In this document: positions 10,850-24,110 of the stretch, in pieces
Position numbering within the stretch: the stretch's first letter is position 1
How the letters are laid out: every line of letters begins with the position of its first letter
Origin: Tanypteryx hageni
Lineage: Eukaryota > Arthropoda > Insecta > Odonata > Petaluridae
Assembly: GCA_028673005.1 (NCBI GenBank)
Contig: CM054116.1
Span: forward strand, 39,188,577-39,252,576
Length of the DNA: 64,000 nt
Direction of reading: 5' to 3'
Translations under genes and position numbers: made by a program
The notes under the pieces: model-generated
What the model was told of the DNA's origin: nothing
Databases searched by the model: none
Seen by the model: the letters and a program-made list of their open reading frames with translations, nothing else

Positions 10850-12330
10850 CCACTTTTCTCCCTGTCTCTCCTCTTTCCCGCCTCCTCTTCTCTTTCCTTC
10901 CTTCTCTCATTTTCTCTTCCTCGCTTTTTATCACCCGTGGTGATTTAGCGAGGTTCGTTCCCTCAACCCATCTTCACCCCAACAGCCGACGTCTCCTACT
11001 TCTTACTCCTTATCATCAATCAAGCTAATCGCATCAATTGGCGCTTTAGACGAAAGGAAACAACCCGACTCATCCGAAAACAGCCTCGATATCCTCGGCA
11101 ACCTCCCTCGCATCTCTTATTCTTCCCTCTTTCCCCAACCTCTTCCTCTCCTTTATCCCATCTCCCCCTTACTCGTTCCCTTCTCACCTACGGGATTCTT
11201 ACTTCTCTCCGGCATTAAAGCTCAGATCTCCTGAGATTAGCGATTCCAGGAGGGAGGGATCGAAGGAGAGTTTCCGAGAGAGTGAGGCACATCTTAATTC
11301 GACGGCGAGCAATCTCGGGCCGTTTCCATGCGCCGACTTAAAACCCTTCCTCTCGGGTAGACCGTTGGAGGAGTTTTGCCGGAGGTGGTTGCGGAGAGAG
11401 GAATAGAGGGACGGACAAGGAGAGAGATAGAGAGAATGAAGAATAGAGAAAAGGGCGTGGCGGGTAGGTGGCAGTAAGGATGGTGGGACTTTCCTTCCCT
11501 CGCCTCGACTTTTCTTCCTCTTTCTTTTTTCACCCCTGTCCCGTCACCCTTGGAGCCCGAAACGGGGAGGAATCAGGTTGGTTATGCGCTCGAGTATTTT
11601 TTTCCAACTCCCCGGCTCAATCCATGTGACGCGGGTTGCTCATTATTCTCTTAATTACGAGGCCGAGTGGAGCGGAACCGTGGGAAGGGGTTGGGAAAAA
11701 AGGGGCGGGTGTGTGAAGGGTGTGACCGAGAGGGGGTGGAGGAGGTGACCGGAGAAGGATGAGGGCGTACGCGCGCGCGAGGGTTGATACGGGTGGCGGT
11801 GGTAGTTTTTATTCAGGTGCGTAGGAGGAGGATTGATACGGTGGGGTCGGGAAGTTGGTTGATGTGGAGCTTTGTTCGCCCTTATCGCCCGTACCCGCCC
11901 CCCTCCACCCTTTCTCTTCCTTGCCGTAGCAAAAGGACGATTTTCCTCCACATTCCTTTTTAGCATCCAGCCCTCGTATAGACTTCGTTATCCCCCTCAT
12001 TAAAACCTCTATCTTTTAAATCCCCTTTCCTCCCTCTCCCACTTTGCACCTTCCCTTTTTCCTCCCCTTTCTTTCTTTTCTGCTCTTTCTCTCCCTATTT
12101 CTCGCTCCCTGCCCCCCTATTATATCCTATTCTACTCCCATCCTTAACGCGCTTGGTCTTAAGCCCATCTTTTACCTTCCTCCCTCACTCTCTCAGACAT
12201 TACCTACATACTGAATCTCCTTGCCATCCGTCTTGAAGTTTCTTGTCCAAATTATTTTTTTCCTCCGTTTGTTTTTGTCAACTGTCTTCGCTTTCCTTCA
12301 TTTCGTCATCGAGGATTTTTTACTCTTTCC
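10850..12330. repeat. Compound CT-rich / GA-rich tract
   Basis: Mostly CT-rich at 10,850-11,215, GA-rich at 11,225-11,470, purine- and GT-rich at 11,640-11,870, and CT-rich at 11,880-12,330. The Arg/Pro/Ser-rich minus-strand frames at 11,294-12,000 follow from this composition. Confidence 0.65.
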
Positions 12331-14203
12331 TTGGTAAAGTTCCTTCGATTACTTAATCTTATCCACGCTTCATTTATTCCACCTTTTAATCCATCTAGTT
12401 CTTTCATATATTTCGAGTAATTTTCCGTTTTTTTCTTTGAATATTTTAGCATGTAATTTTATTATGTAAGCTATAGGATGGAGTTCATTTATTGAGATAA
12501 ATGAAAAATGTTTTTTTCAACCCATTCGCATTCGATATTGCGTGTCATAAGTGCGTCGATGCAAATTCTCTCAAAGGATGTGTTTTTCATGATGACTTTA
12601 TTCCAGTATTCCTCGTTAAATTTGTGCGCGTAACACATTCTTTTAAAGGTTCGAATGGGAGAGTCTCACGGAGTATTTTAGCGCTAATGAGTTTTTATTC
12701 CTTGGAGCTTTCTCTCCCTTATGTCTCCGTAATTTTCATCGCAGCGGAAAATTCGAACTAATGCTTTTAACCTCTCTCTCTCTCTCTGCCACGCCGGTGG
12801 AAACCACTGCATTTTTCAATTACTCTTCGTGGCTTAGTTATTTAAATTCCAATTTCCCTCGAATTTTTTAAAACCTTGGCCTTCTCTCCGCAGTTGCAGT
12901 CTGTTTTGTTCCTCTCTTCCTCGCCGTTAAAATATGTCCTCAGGGATTTCTCTTCCCCCTCCCCTCGCTTTCTAACAAACGTTCGGGACTTATTAAGAAG
13001 CGAAAAAATGTATCCCTTCGCTTAAATTCGCTATTCTAGAGCCTCATAACCCCGCCTGACGCCTTCATTTTGTCTCTTGCTTCTCCATTTACGTGATTGT
13101 TTGCGTGAAATTTTCAGTTAGATTTTTCCCCCTATCTCGTAAACAAAACTACTCCTGCGCTCACACAGCCTAAAAAAACACGTAGAGAATGGCCTGTTGC
13201 TCGCTTTGCTTTTTTCTCTCTATATTCATCCCTTGGTGCCATAACCAAACGCTATCTGCTAATAGAGAGAGGAAGGAGAGAGAAGAGACAGAGAGAGAGA
13301 GAGGAGGAGAAGAGGGAAAGCAAGAGAGAGAAAGAGGTAGGGGAGTTAATGGCGACGCGAAAGCGGTGGCAACCTTCGAAATTTAGGTTGAACAATAAGT
13401 GACTCTGAGCGGAATAAGTCTTCTCCGATCAACGGCATACTTCCGAGGGAAAACTAAAGGACAAAAGCAAAACGGGACGGATGAGGAGGATGGCCGAAAA
13501 CGCGATGGTTTTGTTTTGTTAATTGTCCTCCGAAATTGCATTTGTGTAGCGTGTGATTCCGGAAGTTCTCGTAGTTTAATTCTGAGTCGACGGAGCGTGG
13601 ACTGGAGAAATAATGGGGTAGGACGAGGTCGCCTAGGGATTTCGATATTGTTCTGTCATTTTTTTTCTGAGTAATGAGCGTGTTTTTGAGGAATTTTGGA
13701 AGGAATTTTCCAGAAATTCTGTTAAGTAGAGTTTGTTTTAAATATTTTTTTTAGCTATCAGAGAATATTTTTCCTTTTTTTTCGCTTTCTACCGTAATTT
13801 CCACTCAGGGGTCGGTTTTCATTTTTAAAAAGATCTTCAAACGAAAAAAGCAAGCTGAATATTTATTGGCTCAACCCTTGTGTTGTGATCATGAGAAAGA
13901 TTGTATAATTGCTGCTTCGTGTCGTAAGAACGAGGGGCTAAGCAACACGATATCCACGATTATTAACGAAGATGACAGATTTACTTCATTATTACAGCGC
14001 GTTAAATAACGTTGCGTTCGTTAAGACGCCTTTATCGAATTACACCCAATGAAACTCCTTTCCTATTTTGAAATTTGTCCCATATTCCTTCTTTGTATCT
14101 ATCTCATGCTTTGTTTCGCTATCCAACGAGCCGGTCGCCATGACGGCGTTTCCGACGTCTTGTTTCCTCATAATAAATTTAATAAATCTCGGTATTTTTT
14201 TAA

Positions 14204-14208
<5 letters not shown>

Positions 14209-14269
<61 letters not shown>
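14209..14269. repeat. (CT)n microsatellite, 61 bp
   Basis: An uninterrupted CT dinucleotide run. Frames across it read SLSLSL on one strand and RERERE on the other, which explains the long overlapping open frames here. Confidence 0.95.
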
Positions 14270-14273
<4 letters not shown>

Positions 14274-14459
14274 CGTTCCGTCCGGTCGGAGTTTTGTCTC
14301 CGAAAATTTTTTTTCCAGGAATTTCCGCGTACGTCTCGAATTCCGCCACTTTATCCTCAACATCTCCTTCTCCGAGAATTTTTTCCGTTACGCAACAATA
14401 TTAATCCCATCTCAGACACTCCAAACCGTTGCGTAATCCGATCCCATTTGCGTATCGCT

Positions 14460-15640
14460 AAAACTCTTTATTTCTTTCTCTCTCTCTCACTCATTACCTT
14501 TCCTTTTTCCCTCCTTCCTCCTAAATTTTAGCGAAAAAAAGTCAAACCGGACGAGATATTCCTCTTGAATTTTCTCTCCCTTGAAAACCTCCGCTACCTC
14601 AATGCCTTTCCACGTCGTTTTATTTTTTTCGCGTCATTTATTCTCGGAAAATTGCTCTCTTTTTCCTCCACATCTCTCCCTCCTCATCCTCCGTATCTCT
14701 CCCTCTCGTCGAGTCCTCTTTGTCTTTCCCCATTCCTTTCTTTCCCTTTTTCTGCAGTTAAGGGTCAAATCCTTATTCGATTGAGCCTTATAGCGGACTA
14801 TTTTTTTCTTTTTTTAATAATCGTCTCTGGAATCCAGGTCCACCCGGGTTTATTTCACGCATTTATATATGTATGCACGGCTCTTGTCTCGCATACATCC
14901 TTCCGCAGTAATCTGATGGTATCCCCTTTTATGTTCATTGTTTTTTAAAAATCCCGCTTCAGGAGATTTATATTATCAGGATGCTTGCATTGTATCGTTT
15001 ATGAAGCCACATTGAGCTCCGTTTCTTTATTTTCGTATCTGCACGATGTATTTTAATGGATGGCGAATGGAAGTACGTCGTAATTTTTTTCTCGTGTTCC
15101 ATTTGGTTCACATTCCTTAGTCAAAGCATTTTAAAGGTTGGTACGATAGGAAATTCCTCGATTGATATAATATGGTGTATGTACTACACGTCTGCAAGAA
15201 GAAAATATCGGATTTTACCTTTTGCTTAATAACTTTGAGTCTTTATTATTCAGAAGAACGACGCAAATTTATCCACTCGAACTTTCGTGAAATTTACCGT
15301 CTTTTTTTTGTTTTCTTTATGCACTTCTACGTACGTATCGCACCACTACAGTTTCAGTAATTCGCTTAGGAGCCGGTGTTCAGTTTAGTTGTTGTTCCGC
15401 TCAGCTACACATTCCGTAATTTTAATTTTATCCAGGTCGTTGGGTGTTTCGACCCGTCCGGTACCAATCTTCTTTCCATGTCTCTCTCTCTCTCTCTCCT
15501 CGTTATCCCGGTTATCTCGTGGGTTGGATTCCCCTCCTATCTCTCCCCCTCCCCCTTTCTCATTCCCCTTCATGCATTAGCGGACGGCTCCGTAGAAACC
15601 TCCAAATCCTTCTCCACTCCCCTTTACTCACTCATATTGT
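14460..15640. repeat. Pyrimidine-rich low-complexity stretches
   Basis: CT-rich at about 14,470-14,765 and 15,475-15,640, separated by unique DNA. Overlapping open frames of 127-175 codons have no domain or sensible composition. Confidence 0.6.
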
Positions 15641-18084
15641 CCTTTGCGCTTATCTTGTGTAGGCCCCTTAGAGGCATCGTGAACTTCCCAGCGTCTTCTG
15701 CTGCGATTTCCTCGCAAAATCTGTTCTTCGCTACTTCTTCTCTTTGTTCATCGGTAGCGACTTTTTGCTTGGGAATAATGTATCTATTTTTCTGGATATC
15801 TGCTTACTTTTTTACTGCTCCTATACGATGGCGACATACTGGAATAGGCGATAAGAACATCGTAGTTTCACGGCAAAGAATATTTAAGGCCAACTTAAAT
15901 TGAAATTGAAATTTAGTCTTTTTTGCCACTGGAATAAATCACTATGGCTTGCTATTTTATATCGGTAATTTATGATTTGTAATAAGTTGTTGACTGCGCA
16001 ATTTTTTTATTCCGCTTTCTTAAAATTCAATTTTATTGTAAATATATTTTGTATCAACAGTGAATATTTCTAAATTAGCGTTAAACGACACTTGAAATGA
16101 TTAACTTATTAAGTATTAATTTTTCTGTTCATTTAATTTTGTTTAAAGAAACATTGATTGGACACATTGGCGTTTCTATTTATTTAGGAAATTCTGAACA
16201 TTTCTTCGAAAGTAATGATCTTTACTTCACCTTCAAGATATTTTTATAAAGACAAATTCGCACTAAATAGGAATACACCTGTCTCCATTACGAGGGAGTA
16301 GATACATTTTGACAATCAGGAGAGAGAACATATATAAGTGCATAATTTGATGTAAGCATTTTGTCTGCGGTTAATTAAAGTAATTATTTGGTAAAGTACC
16401 CTTGATGTTTTATCAACTATGGATTTTAATAAAGCGAAAGCTTCACTTTTCGTACTTTTATAGAAAATTAATTCCTGATCGGGGAAAAACCGTTGTCTTA
16501 GGTCTCAAGAAATTAAGACACGACATTTTTGAGGTGTGAGGAGTTTGTGGCTTCGATCCGTCTGTTAAAACAGCAGAGAATGTCATTATTAGTTCATGTA
16601 AATTATTCTGTGCACGAAATTCAGATATTTTTTAACTCAGTCTCTTCGGCGACCGAAAGAAAACTTATCTTTTGTCGATCGTTCTTAAATCCTGTGCGTG
16701 ACAATGTAAAAACGGAATTCGAGCTTTTCTTTTTATTCGGCATAGGTGGCCGAAGAATGAGCGTTTTAAAATTCTTCTTTAAAAAATTGGGTTCATTACG
16801 TGCGATGAGTTTTTTCTTCCAACTCTTTTCGTTCGTCTCACCTGATATTCACCTTTTACAGTCCAACACGCGAACTGACGATTTCCTCTCCATTGTCGAA
16901 AAATAAATCCGATGTGTGGAAAAAATCTCGGTTTTTTGTCTACCTTATACCATTACTTTCGCCATGGATATGAGATTGTCCTTTGTATCTCTTTATCGTT
17001 AAACTTAGATACATCTCGCCATAAACAAAGCACCGCTCTCACCAACACTATTCACTTCGACACCAGCGATTGGTCTATATCAGCGTCTCTTAAAAATACA
17101 TTAGCGTCACTCGAGAGACGCAAATAGACCCTCTACGATTGATGCGCTCTGTAAAAAAACTTCGGCATTCGACGCGGCTGGCTAAAGCGAGGCATTCTTT
17201 GTTAGGATCACAGTTTTTTCTCGTTTCCTACTGCTAATAAATGAAGGAAAGTTTTAAAATGCGTACTGCTAATAATAAACCGTAACAAATATACTGCAAT
17301 ATTTTGGACTATTTTTTATAAAATCACTAAAATGAAGCCTGACAGTTTACAAGGTCTTAGTTGAGCAATTTTCATAATAATTTTTGGGTGCTTTTTGTTT
17401 GATTTTATAATTTTTTTAATCGATAAAAATTTAATTATTTATACCTGCTTTAATGTGTTACGCTTTGGTTTAGTTAACCCACGATTAAAATATATAGTCA
17501 TTTATTTAAGTGCTAGGATTAATTTATAGCAATAACATATAATTATCGGCGTGGTGTTATATTAAATATCCCTTTTAATGCAATGAAGTTCAGTCCCACA
17601 AATATAGGAAGCATTAACTTAAAACTGTAAGACAGACGAAGTTCATGCCAACTCATTCTCTGCTTGTTATTTGCTATCAGATATGCCGTGAATAGTCGCG
17701 AGAGATATTACGAAACCGCTACAGCGAGCGTGGCAGGAGATGATGAATTAAAACGAAGTTTCGTTCTAGAGTTCCCGAGGTCGGAGTGTAGCGGTTCATA
17801 AACTTTAACCTCGTATATGAGGATGGGTGCGTAAGGGAGTAAGGCACACGTCCATCCGCGTAATATAATCAGCTACTGCGGGTGAAGGAGTTTTACGGAA
17901 TCAAACCCTGGTCGACCGAAAACCGTTCCGGAAGAGACGGCGGATCACCTCGGACGGACAAGCGGCCTTTACCTTTTCCCTTTAAGTAGGGTACCGCGGG
18001 GCTCCTTCCTGAGTTTTAGGATTTTCTCCCTTCAATCTCATCTTCCCCGTAAGGCTTGAATAAGGGAGGCGTCAATGTGCTTTA

Positions 18085-19965
18085 AGAGTTCCTTCCATCA
18101 CTTCCCACCGTCGCCCTTTCCTTCTCCGTCTTCACCTCCCTCCTTTTTTTCTCTTCTCTCTTTTTCGTTCCCACTAATTCTGCCCCTTCCGTCCCTATCT
18201 TCCCGTCCAACGTTCCGGCCTTCCTCTCACCTTATCTATCCAACCGCCTTTGGCTTTTAATCCTTCTCTTTACCTTCCTCCTTGCAATGCCTTCGGCTTA
18301 ATGCCTCGCCATTTGTATCCCGCGCTTCTCTGCAGCTCGTTACGCCCGACGGGATCCATCCGGTTACGATATTTACGTGGTATTTCTATCCCGAGAATCT
18401 CTTTTCCTAGGATGGCTGAGAGGAGTTTTTACCTGCCTCACCCTTCGCTTCCATCTTTCTACGTAAAACATGTCCTATTTTCCGCGGGAGCACCTCATAT
18501 GCCATCCGTAGGGTTTGTTTACGAATGGACGGTGGTAAATGATCCGCAGGAGCCTAGGAAAGGGTGACCTCCGAGGCTATTTCATGCATCCCGCTGATAT
18601 CCATCGCTCGATCAGTACGACAGAGATATTTTTTGAGAAGTTGCGCGTCAAAATTCTTTGCTTTGGTGACTTGTGCTATTTCTAAAACCGTGCTATTAAT
18701 ATTTTAGTTATTCTCGGGGTCAGTGTTTCAGTGATTATACGTGAGTTGTCATTCACTGAATATAATACATTTTCAAATTCGTAAACCGGCTGCTGTTGAA
18801 GTATTTTTAATGACTTCGTGCAAAGATTAATGCAGCGTCTTAGCTGCCGCGTAATATATCAATTTCATGAGTTTTTTGTGGGAAAAGTAAGTATTCAAGG
18901 TTTCATGATGCCCAATTACGTTTTTCCTAATTTTTCATTTTTCATAATACTCGAAACGCATTTTTAATCTCATAATCCTTTGCAATGATAGTGGAATGTT
19001 GAAGGCATACCATTTTGTTTCAACAATTTCAAGATTTGTAAGCAACATGGGTAGCTATTTTAACTCTTTAAAAAAGTTAGGCCTTAAGTTTTATTGCACT
19101 TTTCTCATCGTTATTTTTTATTCAGTCTCTGGAACGACCCTTAAAAGAAGTCCTTAAGTCTCGCGTTGATCCCCTCTTCTCCTCCATTCCTATTTCTCTT
19201 CCTCCAATCCTCGTTCTCCCTTCCTATTCCGTTCCTTTATCCCTAAATATCCAGCGAACCTTTGCCTCCTTTTCCCTTCCTTTGCGAAGGGAGAAAGCCT
19301 TTCTGGTCTAGCGCTTAGCGTAGAGAACGCACGACCTTCTCACGAAAAAACCTTTATCCTACGGTCTCCTCCTCTCATCTCCGCCCCACACGCACGCCCT
19401 TACTTTCTCCCTTAACTCCAATTCCTCCTCTTCCTCCTTTCTCTTATCTCTCTCCTCTCTTCCGAGACTTACTCTCCTACGATTCCGGTAACGCGTTCCT
19501 TCTGAAAAATTCTCTTCTTTCCTCTTCTTCCTGGGCTCCTTTTTCCCTCTATCCCTCCACCTTTTACTCTCACTCTCTTTTCTATTTCCCTCCGCAACTA
19601 CCGTCTTCTTCCTTTCTTTTTGTCCTTCTATCTCCTTTATCCTTTCCTCCTCAACTCTCTCTCTCTCTCTTTCGTCTCATATTTTTCCGAAAATCTGTTC
19701 CCAGCTTCTTTCATCTCACTCTTTCCTTTCTCACCACTTCATGCTTCCCTTCTTTCCTCCATTCTCTCTCTCTCTCCTATCTCCTCCCTTACTAACCCTA
19801 TCTCCTCCTCTGGCATCTTCGGCACGGTCTTTCGCCTCTCTTGCCACATACCGTAAATCCGCCCGAGACCTCGCTCCTTCCCTTTTCTCCTCCCACTCTT
19901 TTTCTCATCCCTAACATCGGACACCATCTTTACCTCTCTGTTACTCCTTTTCGGCTCATCTCCGT
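18085..19965. repeat. Two pyrimidine-rich tracts
   Basis: CT-rich at 18,085-18,300 and at about 19,150-19,965. In the second, pure pyrimidine runs with few interruptions cover several hundred bases. The sequence between (about 18,600-19,130) is ordinary AT-rich DNA. Confidence 0.65.
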
Positions 19966-20206
19966 CTCATTATTCCCAAAGCGTCCTGCAATATTTATCG
20001 TTTTGTCGGTTCTTATCGTTATTTTGTTTCTGGCCCTTTTCCGTTTTACTGGAACATGATGTTTTATCCACTTTACCTTGAGGTAAATAGATCGCTTAAA
20101 AGTATCACGAAATTTGGACTGATTTTTAGTCTACTTTACAAAAAATGGAAAGTAGTCTTATCGGATCGCCTCGGTGTCCGCGTGTGTGTGTGTGTCCCTC
20201 TAACAT

Positions 20207-20975
20207 CTTCATGAATGAACCGATTTCAGCTAAATTTGATTCATACAATCTTCACATAAATTAATGACCAAAATGACATATTTGAACAGGATCGACTGAG
20301 CAGGGATGCCACAATTACAAAGTTAAACTTTTCGGTAATTATGAATTTGGAAGGAATTGGTTCAACCGATTTCAACGAATTTTGTATGAAGTAGGCGTGC
20401 AACATAAAATAACAAAGTCAAGATGTTTAATATAGCTATAGAAAGGAGGGCTAGCACAATACAAGGGATAAAAAAAAATATTTTTACACGTAGTTGCGTT
20501 GAACTGTTGACATCAATTTTAACCAAATTGAATACTTATAATATACACATTTATACAAAAATATATTAGCATATTTAACCGAATCAGCCAAGCAGGGGTG
20601 CCACAATTACGAATTAAACTCTTTTAGTAATGAAGGATTTTGAAGGAATTGGCTGAACGGATCTCAATTAAGTTTTGTATATGAGATTTATACAACATAC
20701 CATAATGAAATCAAGATGTTAAAAGCGAGCTAAAGAGCAAGACTACCACAATAAGAAGTTAAATAATATTTTTACACGTATTTCTCGAGAACTGATCCAA
20801 TGGATTTTAACCAAATATAGTATACATAATCTTCATATAAATAAATAACCAAAAATATCATATTTCAACCGGGTTGACTAAACAGGGTTACTATAATATC
20901 AAGGTTAGAATTTTTCTGTAACTATGAATTTTGGTGGTATTGGCTGAACGAATTTCAAAGAGATTTCGTTTGCAT
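20207..20975. repeat. Three diverged copies of a ~290-bp tandem repeat
   Basis: TTTTTACACG recurs at 20,481 and 20,769, and a block with GCAGGGATGCCACAATTAC near 20,300 recurs as GCAGGGGTGCCACAATTAC near 20,592, giving a period near 290 bp. Each unit also has TTTTAACCAAA or a variant and a GGAATTGGCTGAACG-like block. The third copy is partial. A (GT)n run at 20,182-20,195 lies just before the array. The unit is not coding. Confidence 0.75.
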
Positions 20976-22665
20976 TTCTTCAATTTAGTGCTCGATTTCG
21001 TCTTAGATCATAGTTGACCTCTAAGTTAAATTAACATTTCGATCTGTTATGACTTGATTTACGATTGGTTTTGTGTTTATATTAATGACTTTAATCACTA
21101 TAAAAAATTTAAAAGGCTCGTATGCAGCAGTAATTTTAGTATACAACTTTTCTTAATGGTGTAACTTTGTTGACCATCATTCTTTTTTCCAGTCAAATGT
21201 TATTACTTTATATGCCTCTTATTACAATTAACATAGCTGAATATCATCGAATCAGGATAAATATTTTTTTGTTAAATTTAATATTTTGTATTATATTTTC
21301 GATAATGTACGTTACCATTTTCTATCTTATTATAGTAAGATAATCAGTGAAGTTTCCACACAGTAATTTCCATTAAATCATTCATATTTAGAAATAAATT
21401 CGGCGTAGTTATAAAAATAATGTGGTGATCTCCGTGGAAGGAAGAATTGTCTGGATTTAAAGTATATTACAATATTTTTAATGATTTCACTCATAATCAC
21501 GTTTATAGCCGTCTGTCATTATCTTCATATTTATTATCATCATCTCTTCTTAACTTACTTCCTTCATGGCGTAGCACTTAAACTCTTATAGCCCCTGATA
21601 TTAATGATAATTAATATGCTTTCTGTTCTCTAGGCATAACATGCACTCATTTTTCCTAAATATAATGTATTAAAAGAACACTCACGATGGATTGCAATCC
21701 TTAAATTTTAAGGAGCGGTTATGTATTCATCCTCGTGGAAGCAGAAATATTAGGGTCGTAAATGTTAAAAACATCTTATAAAATTTCCCTTCTCCTTTAT
21801 CGCTCTTTCATTTTCTCCTATGACTCGCCATCCCCAACTCGGAAAATCTTCTTCATCTTCTCGCCTGTCCCTTTATCGCTTCGCAGTTTTTTTCCTTAGC
21901 GCTATCTCTCTCTCTCTCCCAATCTCTCCTTTCTGAGGGCTCTTCAGCGAGTCTCTTCTTCACTATTTTCCCCGTTTTCTCTTTTACATCTCTCTTCCTT
22001 TATATTCCTTTGTTCTCTCTTCTCCTCTATCTCTTTCTTTCTTTCATTCTCCCTTTCGTCCATTTTTAATTTGTACTCTTTTCCATATTTATTTCTACAC
22101 CTTTTGTTCTCTCCCTCCCTATCCCTGCTCCCTCTTATCCTTTATATTCTCGCGGTAATCTCCATCTTTTCTTTCATCTTTCTCCCTTTCTTCCATTATC
22201 ATTCCAAATTTTCTGTCTTTCACCTTCTTAATGTTAGAATTTCTTGTTTTCTTTGTTTGTCCATTTAATATACCATTCTCATTTCCCTCATCATACTATT
22301 TTCATACTTCAATTTACGGATATATCTACCCATCATGTTTCCCTTCCATTTTGGTCTGTATTCCATTTTCTCAATAGGAATCTTTCTTTCATTATCCACC
22401 CATTTCTTTCTTTAAATGCTTTCTCTATTCTACCAATATTTTCCCCCGGTTTGATCAATTCTTTTCCTCCTTTTAGGCTCTCTTATTCTCCCCATTTCCT
22501 TTCCTCAAATATACTCAACTCTCTCTACTTTCATCTTTGAATGTGTATATTTTTCCATGTCCAAGTCTTAAAAACAAAACTTTCCTTCTTTTCTCCGAAA
22601 GAGTCATTTTCACCTTTCGTTTTTCTTACTAGTATGGCTCTCGATTCGTTCTTCTCAACCCTTTT
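20976..22665. other. Unique DNA and a pyrimidine-rich tract
   Basis: AT-rich unique sequence to about 21,780, then CT-rich sequence from 21,780 to about 22,550. No gene or mobile-element protein seen. The Phe/Ser/His-rich frames at 22,071-22,540 are compositional. Confidence 0.55.
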
Positions 22666-23203
22666 ACCTTCTCCATATACGTAGTATGAGAAAGTACTGT
22701 TTTTATGATAAAAATCGAACTCGGGATTTCAACGGTAATACATGTTTTAAGGTTCCCCGAACACGTTCTGACTAGTTTCGCGATGATGTCTGTGTATCTG
22801 TCTGTCGGTCTGTATGTGATAGATTTTTGTGGGCGCTCTAACTCAAAAACTATTAATCAGAACAACGCAAAATTTTATATTTAACATTTTTATAAAAGTT
22901 AAAAGAACTGATTAGTTTTTGGTAAAAATCGGTCGACCGGAAGTGGGTGTTTACTCTTGTCACTTATCCGTTATTTTGAAATATTTTCTTTAATATTTGA
23001 TAAATGTAAACATGTACTGGAATAAAAGTTGTAGGAAATTTGATTTTCTACAACCTTTGTTTGATACATCTTTCCATATAATGCATTTTTAAAGAGATAT
23101 CTTATATTTTTAGCTGCCACCACCACACCACCTACTGAAGACTATTGTTAACAATTGACGCTTAGTTACGTCTTAGTAACGCTCCTTTTTCTTTTCTTAA
23201 TTG
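22666..23203 (+). repeat. Unclassified interspersed repeat, copy A
   Basis: One of three copies in the window (also 41,806-42,340 minus and 42,909-43,901 plus). The head is an imperfect palindrome: CTTCTCCATATACG then TAGTATGAGAAAGTA. It continues with GTCTGTCGGTCTGTATGT and TTTTGTGGGCGCTCTAACT, then an AT-rich body with GGAATAAAAGTTGTAG and TATAATGCATTTTTAAAGAG. It ends with CGCTTAGTTACGTCTTAGTA and AACGCTCCTTTTT. There is no coding capacity. The superfamily is not recognised. Copies B and C continue past this end, so copy A is either truncated or defines a shorter version. Confidence 0.75.
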
Positions 23204-23984
23204 TCAACCGGAAGTAAATATTGACATCGATTCCAGAGCTAACAACATGTAATTTGCCATATAAATATGGAGAAAGCCATGTGTTGCTCAGTTTATTTAT
23301 CGAGGCAATCATATTCCTCTGCTCTACATCTCGTTTTGAAACATCCAACTTTGCTCCGCGAATTCCAATTTTTTAAATCGCGCTCCTTTTTAACCTCTTC
23401 AGTTTTTTCCCTTCTCCGACGAAATATCGGTGTGTGTGTGTCACAATGTAGGTTGTCTCGAAAATTTTAATTTCTTTCGTAGGAAAGCAGCTGTCGTTTC
23501 TTCATATCCTGATTAAAGTTTCCTTTTTATTTATTTTATACGAAATGAGATTGATTAAGATTTAGGTGATGTTGATTTTTTAAACAAATTTGCTCTATTA
23601 GTGACGTTAGAATAATTTCTTGCAACCTTTTTATGAGACAAATGCAGTTATCAGGTCTTATTAAAGATACCAAATAAAAAATTCAATGGTGATCCTGTTT
23701 ATCTCCCATTTATCGTCTGTCTGGGATAGGTTAATTCTATTATTACTCTGCTATTTTGTTTTTGAAAGTTTGTTTCAGCAGTTAAAAAATGTCATTTGTA
23801 AAGCCCAATCCTTCCATTCTCTCCTCCATATAGGCAATTCAATCTGTATCTTACGGAACGAAATGAAACGTAAATATATTAAGAAAAATCCAAGAATAAC
23901 ACGACGATGAAATCACATTCGTTTATCACTCAAATCTTGCCGAAATTATTGCATTGAATAGCAGGTGTTATATTTATATAATAT

Positions 23985-24110
23985 GGAACCTATTATGCGG
24001 ACGAATGAAATCAAACTCGCTTAGTATTTCCACTTTAATTTATATCCGCGACCGGTTCCATAGTAACAACTGCATCATCATCAGTCTGGTGTTCAGACAT
24101 TAACCTTAAA
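23985..24110 (-). mobile_element. Short remnant with hammerhead-like core (Penelope-like?)
   Basis: On the minus strand the block CTGATGATGATGCA (24,084 to 24,071) is followed, after GTTGTTACTATG, by GAACCGGTCGCGG (24,058 to 24,046). This has the order of a hammerhead ribozyme with a very small stem III: a CUGAUGA box, a short stem II (GATG against TATG, mismatched here), a GAA(A) box, then an ACCG/CGG hairpin closed by a four-base loop. Type I hammerheads of this minimal kind are known from Penelope-like retroelements. Here the GAAA box has lost a base and stem I is not obvious, so this is a decayed copy. No reverse transcriptase was found nearby. Confidence 0.4.

Larger units (their letters stand above)
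9589..20206. other. Unique non-coding DNA with CT/GA tracts
   Basis: No recognisable gene or transposon protein. AT-rich unique sequence alternates with the CT- and GA-rich tracts listed separately. A GC-richer, CpG-containing unique stretch at about 17,640-18,010 and another at 18,480-18,610 could be regulatory, but no specific site can be named. Confidence 0.55.
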
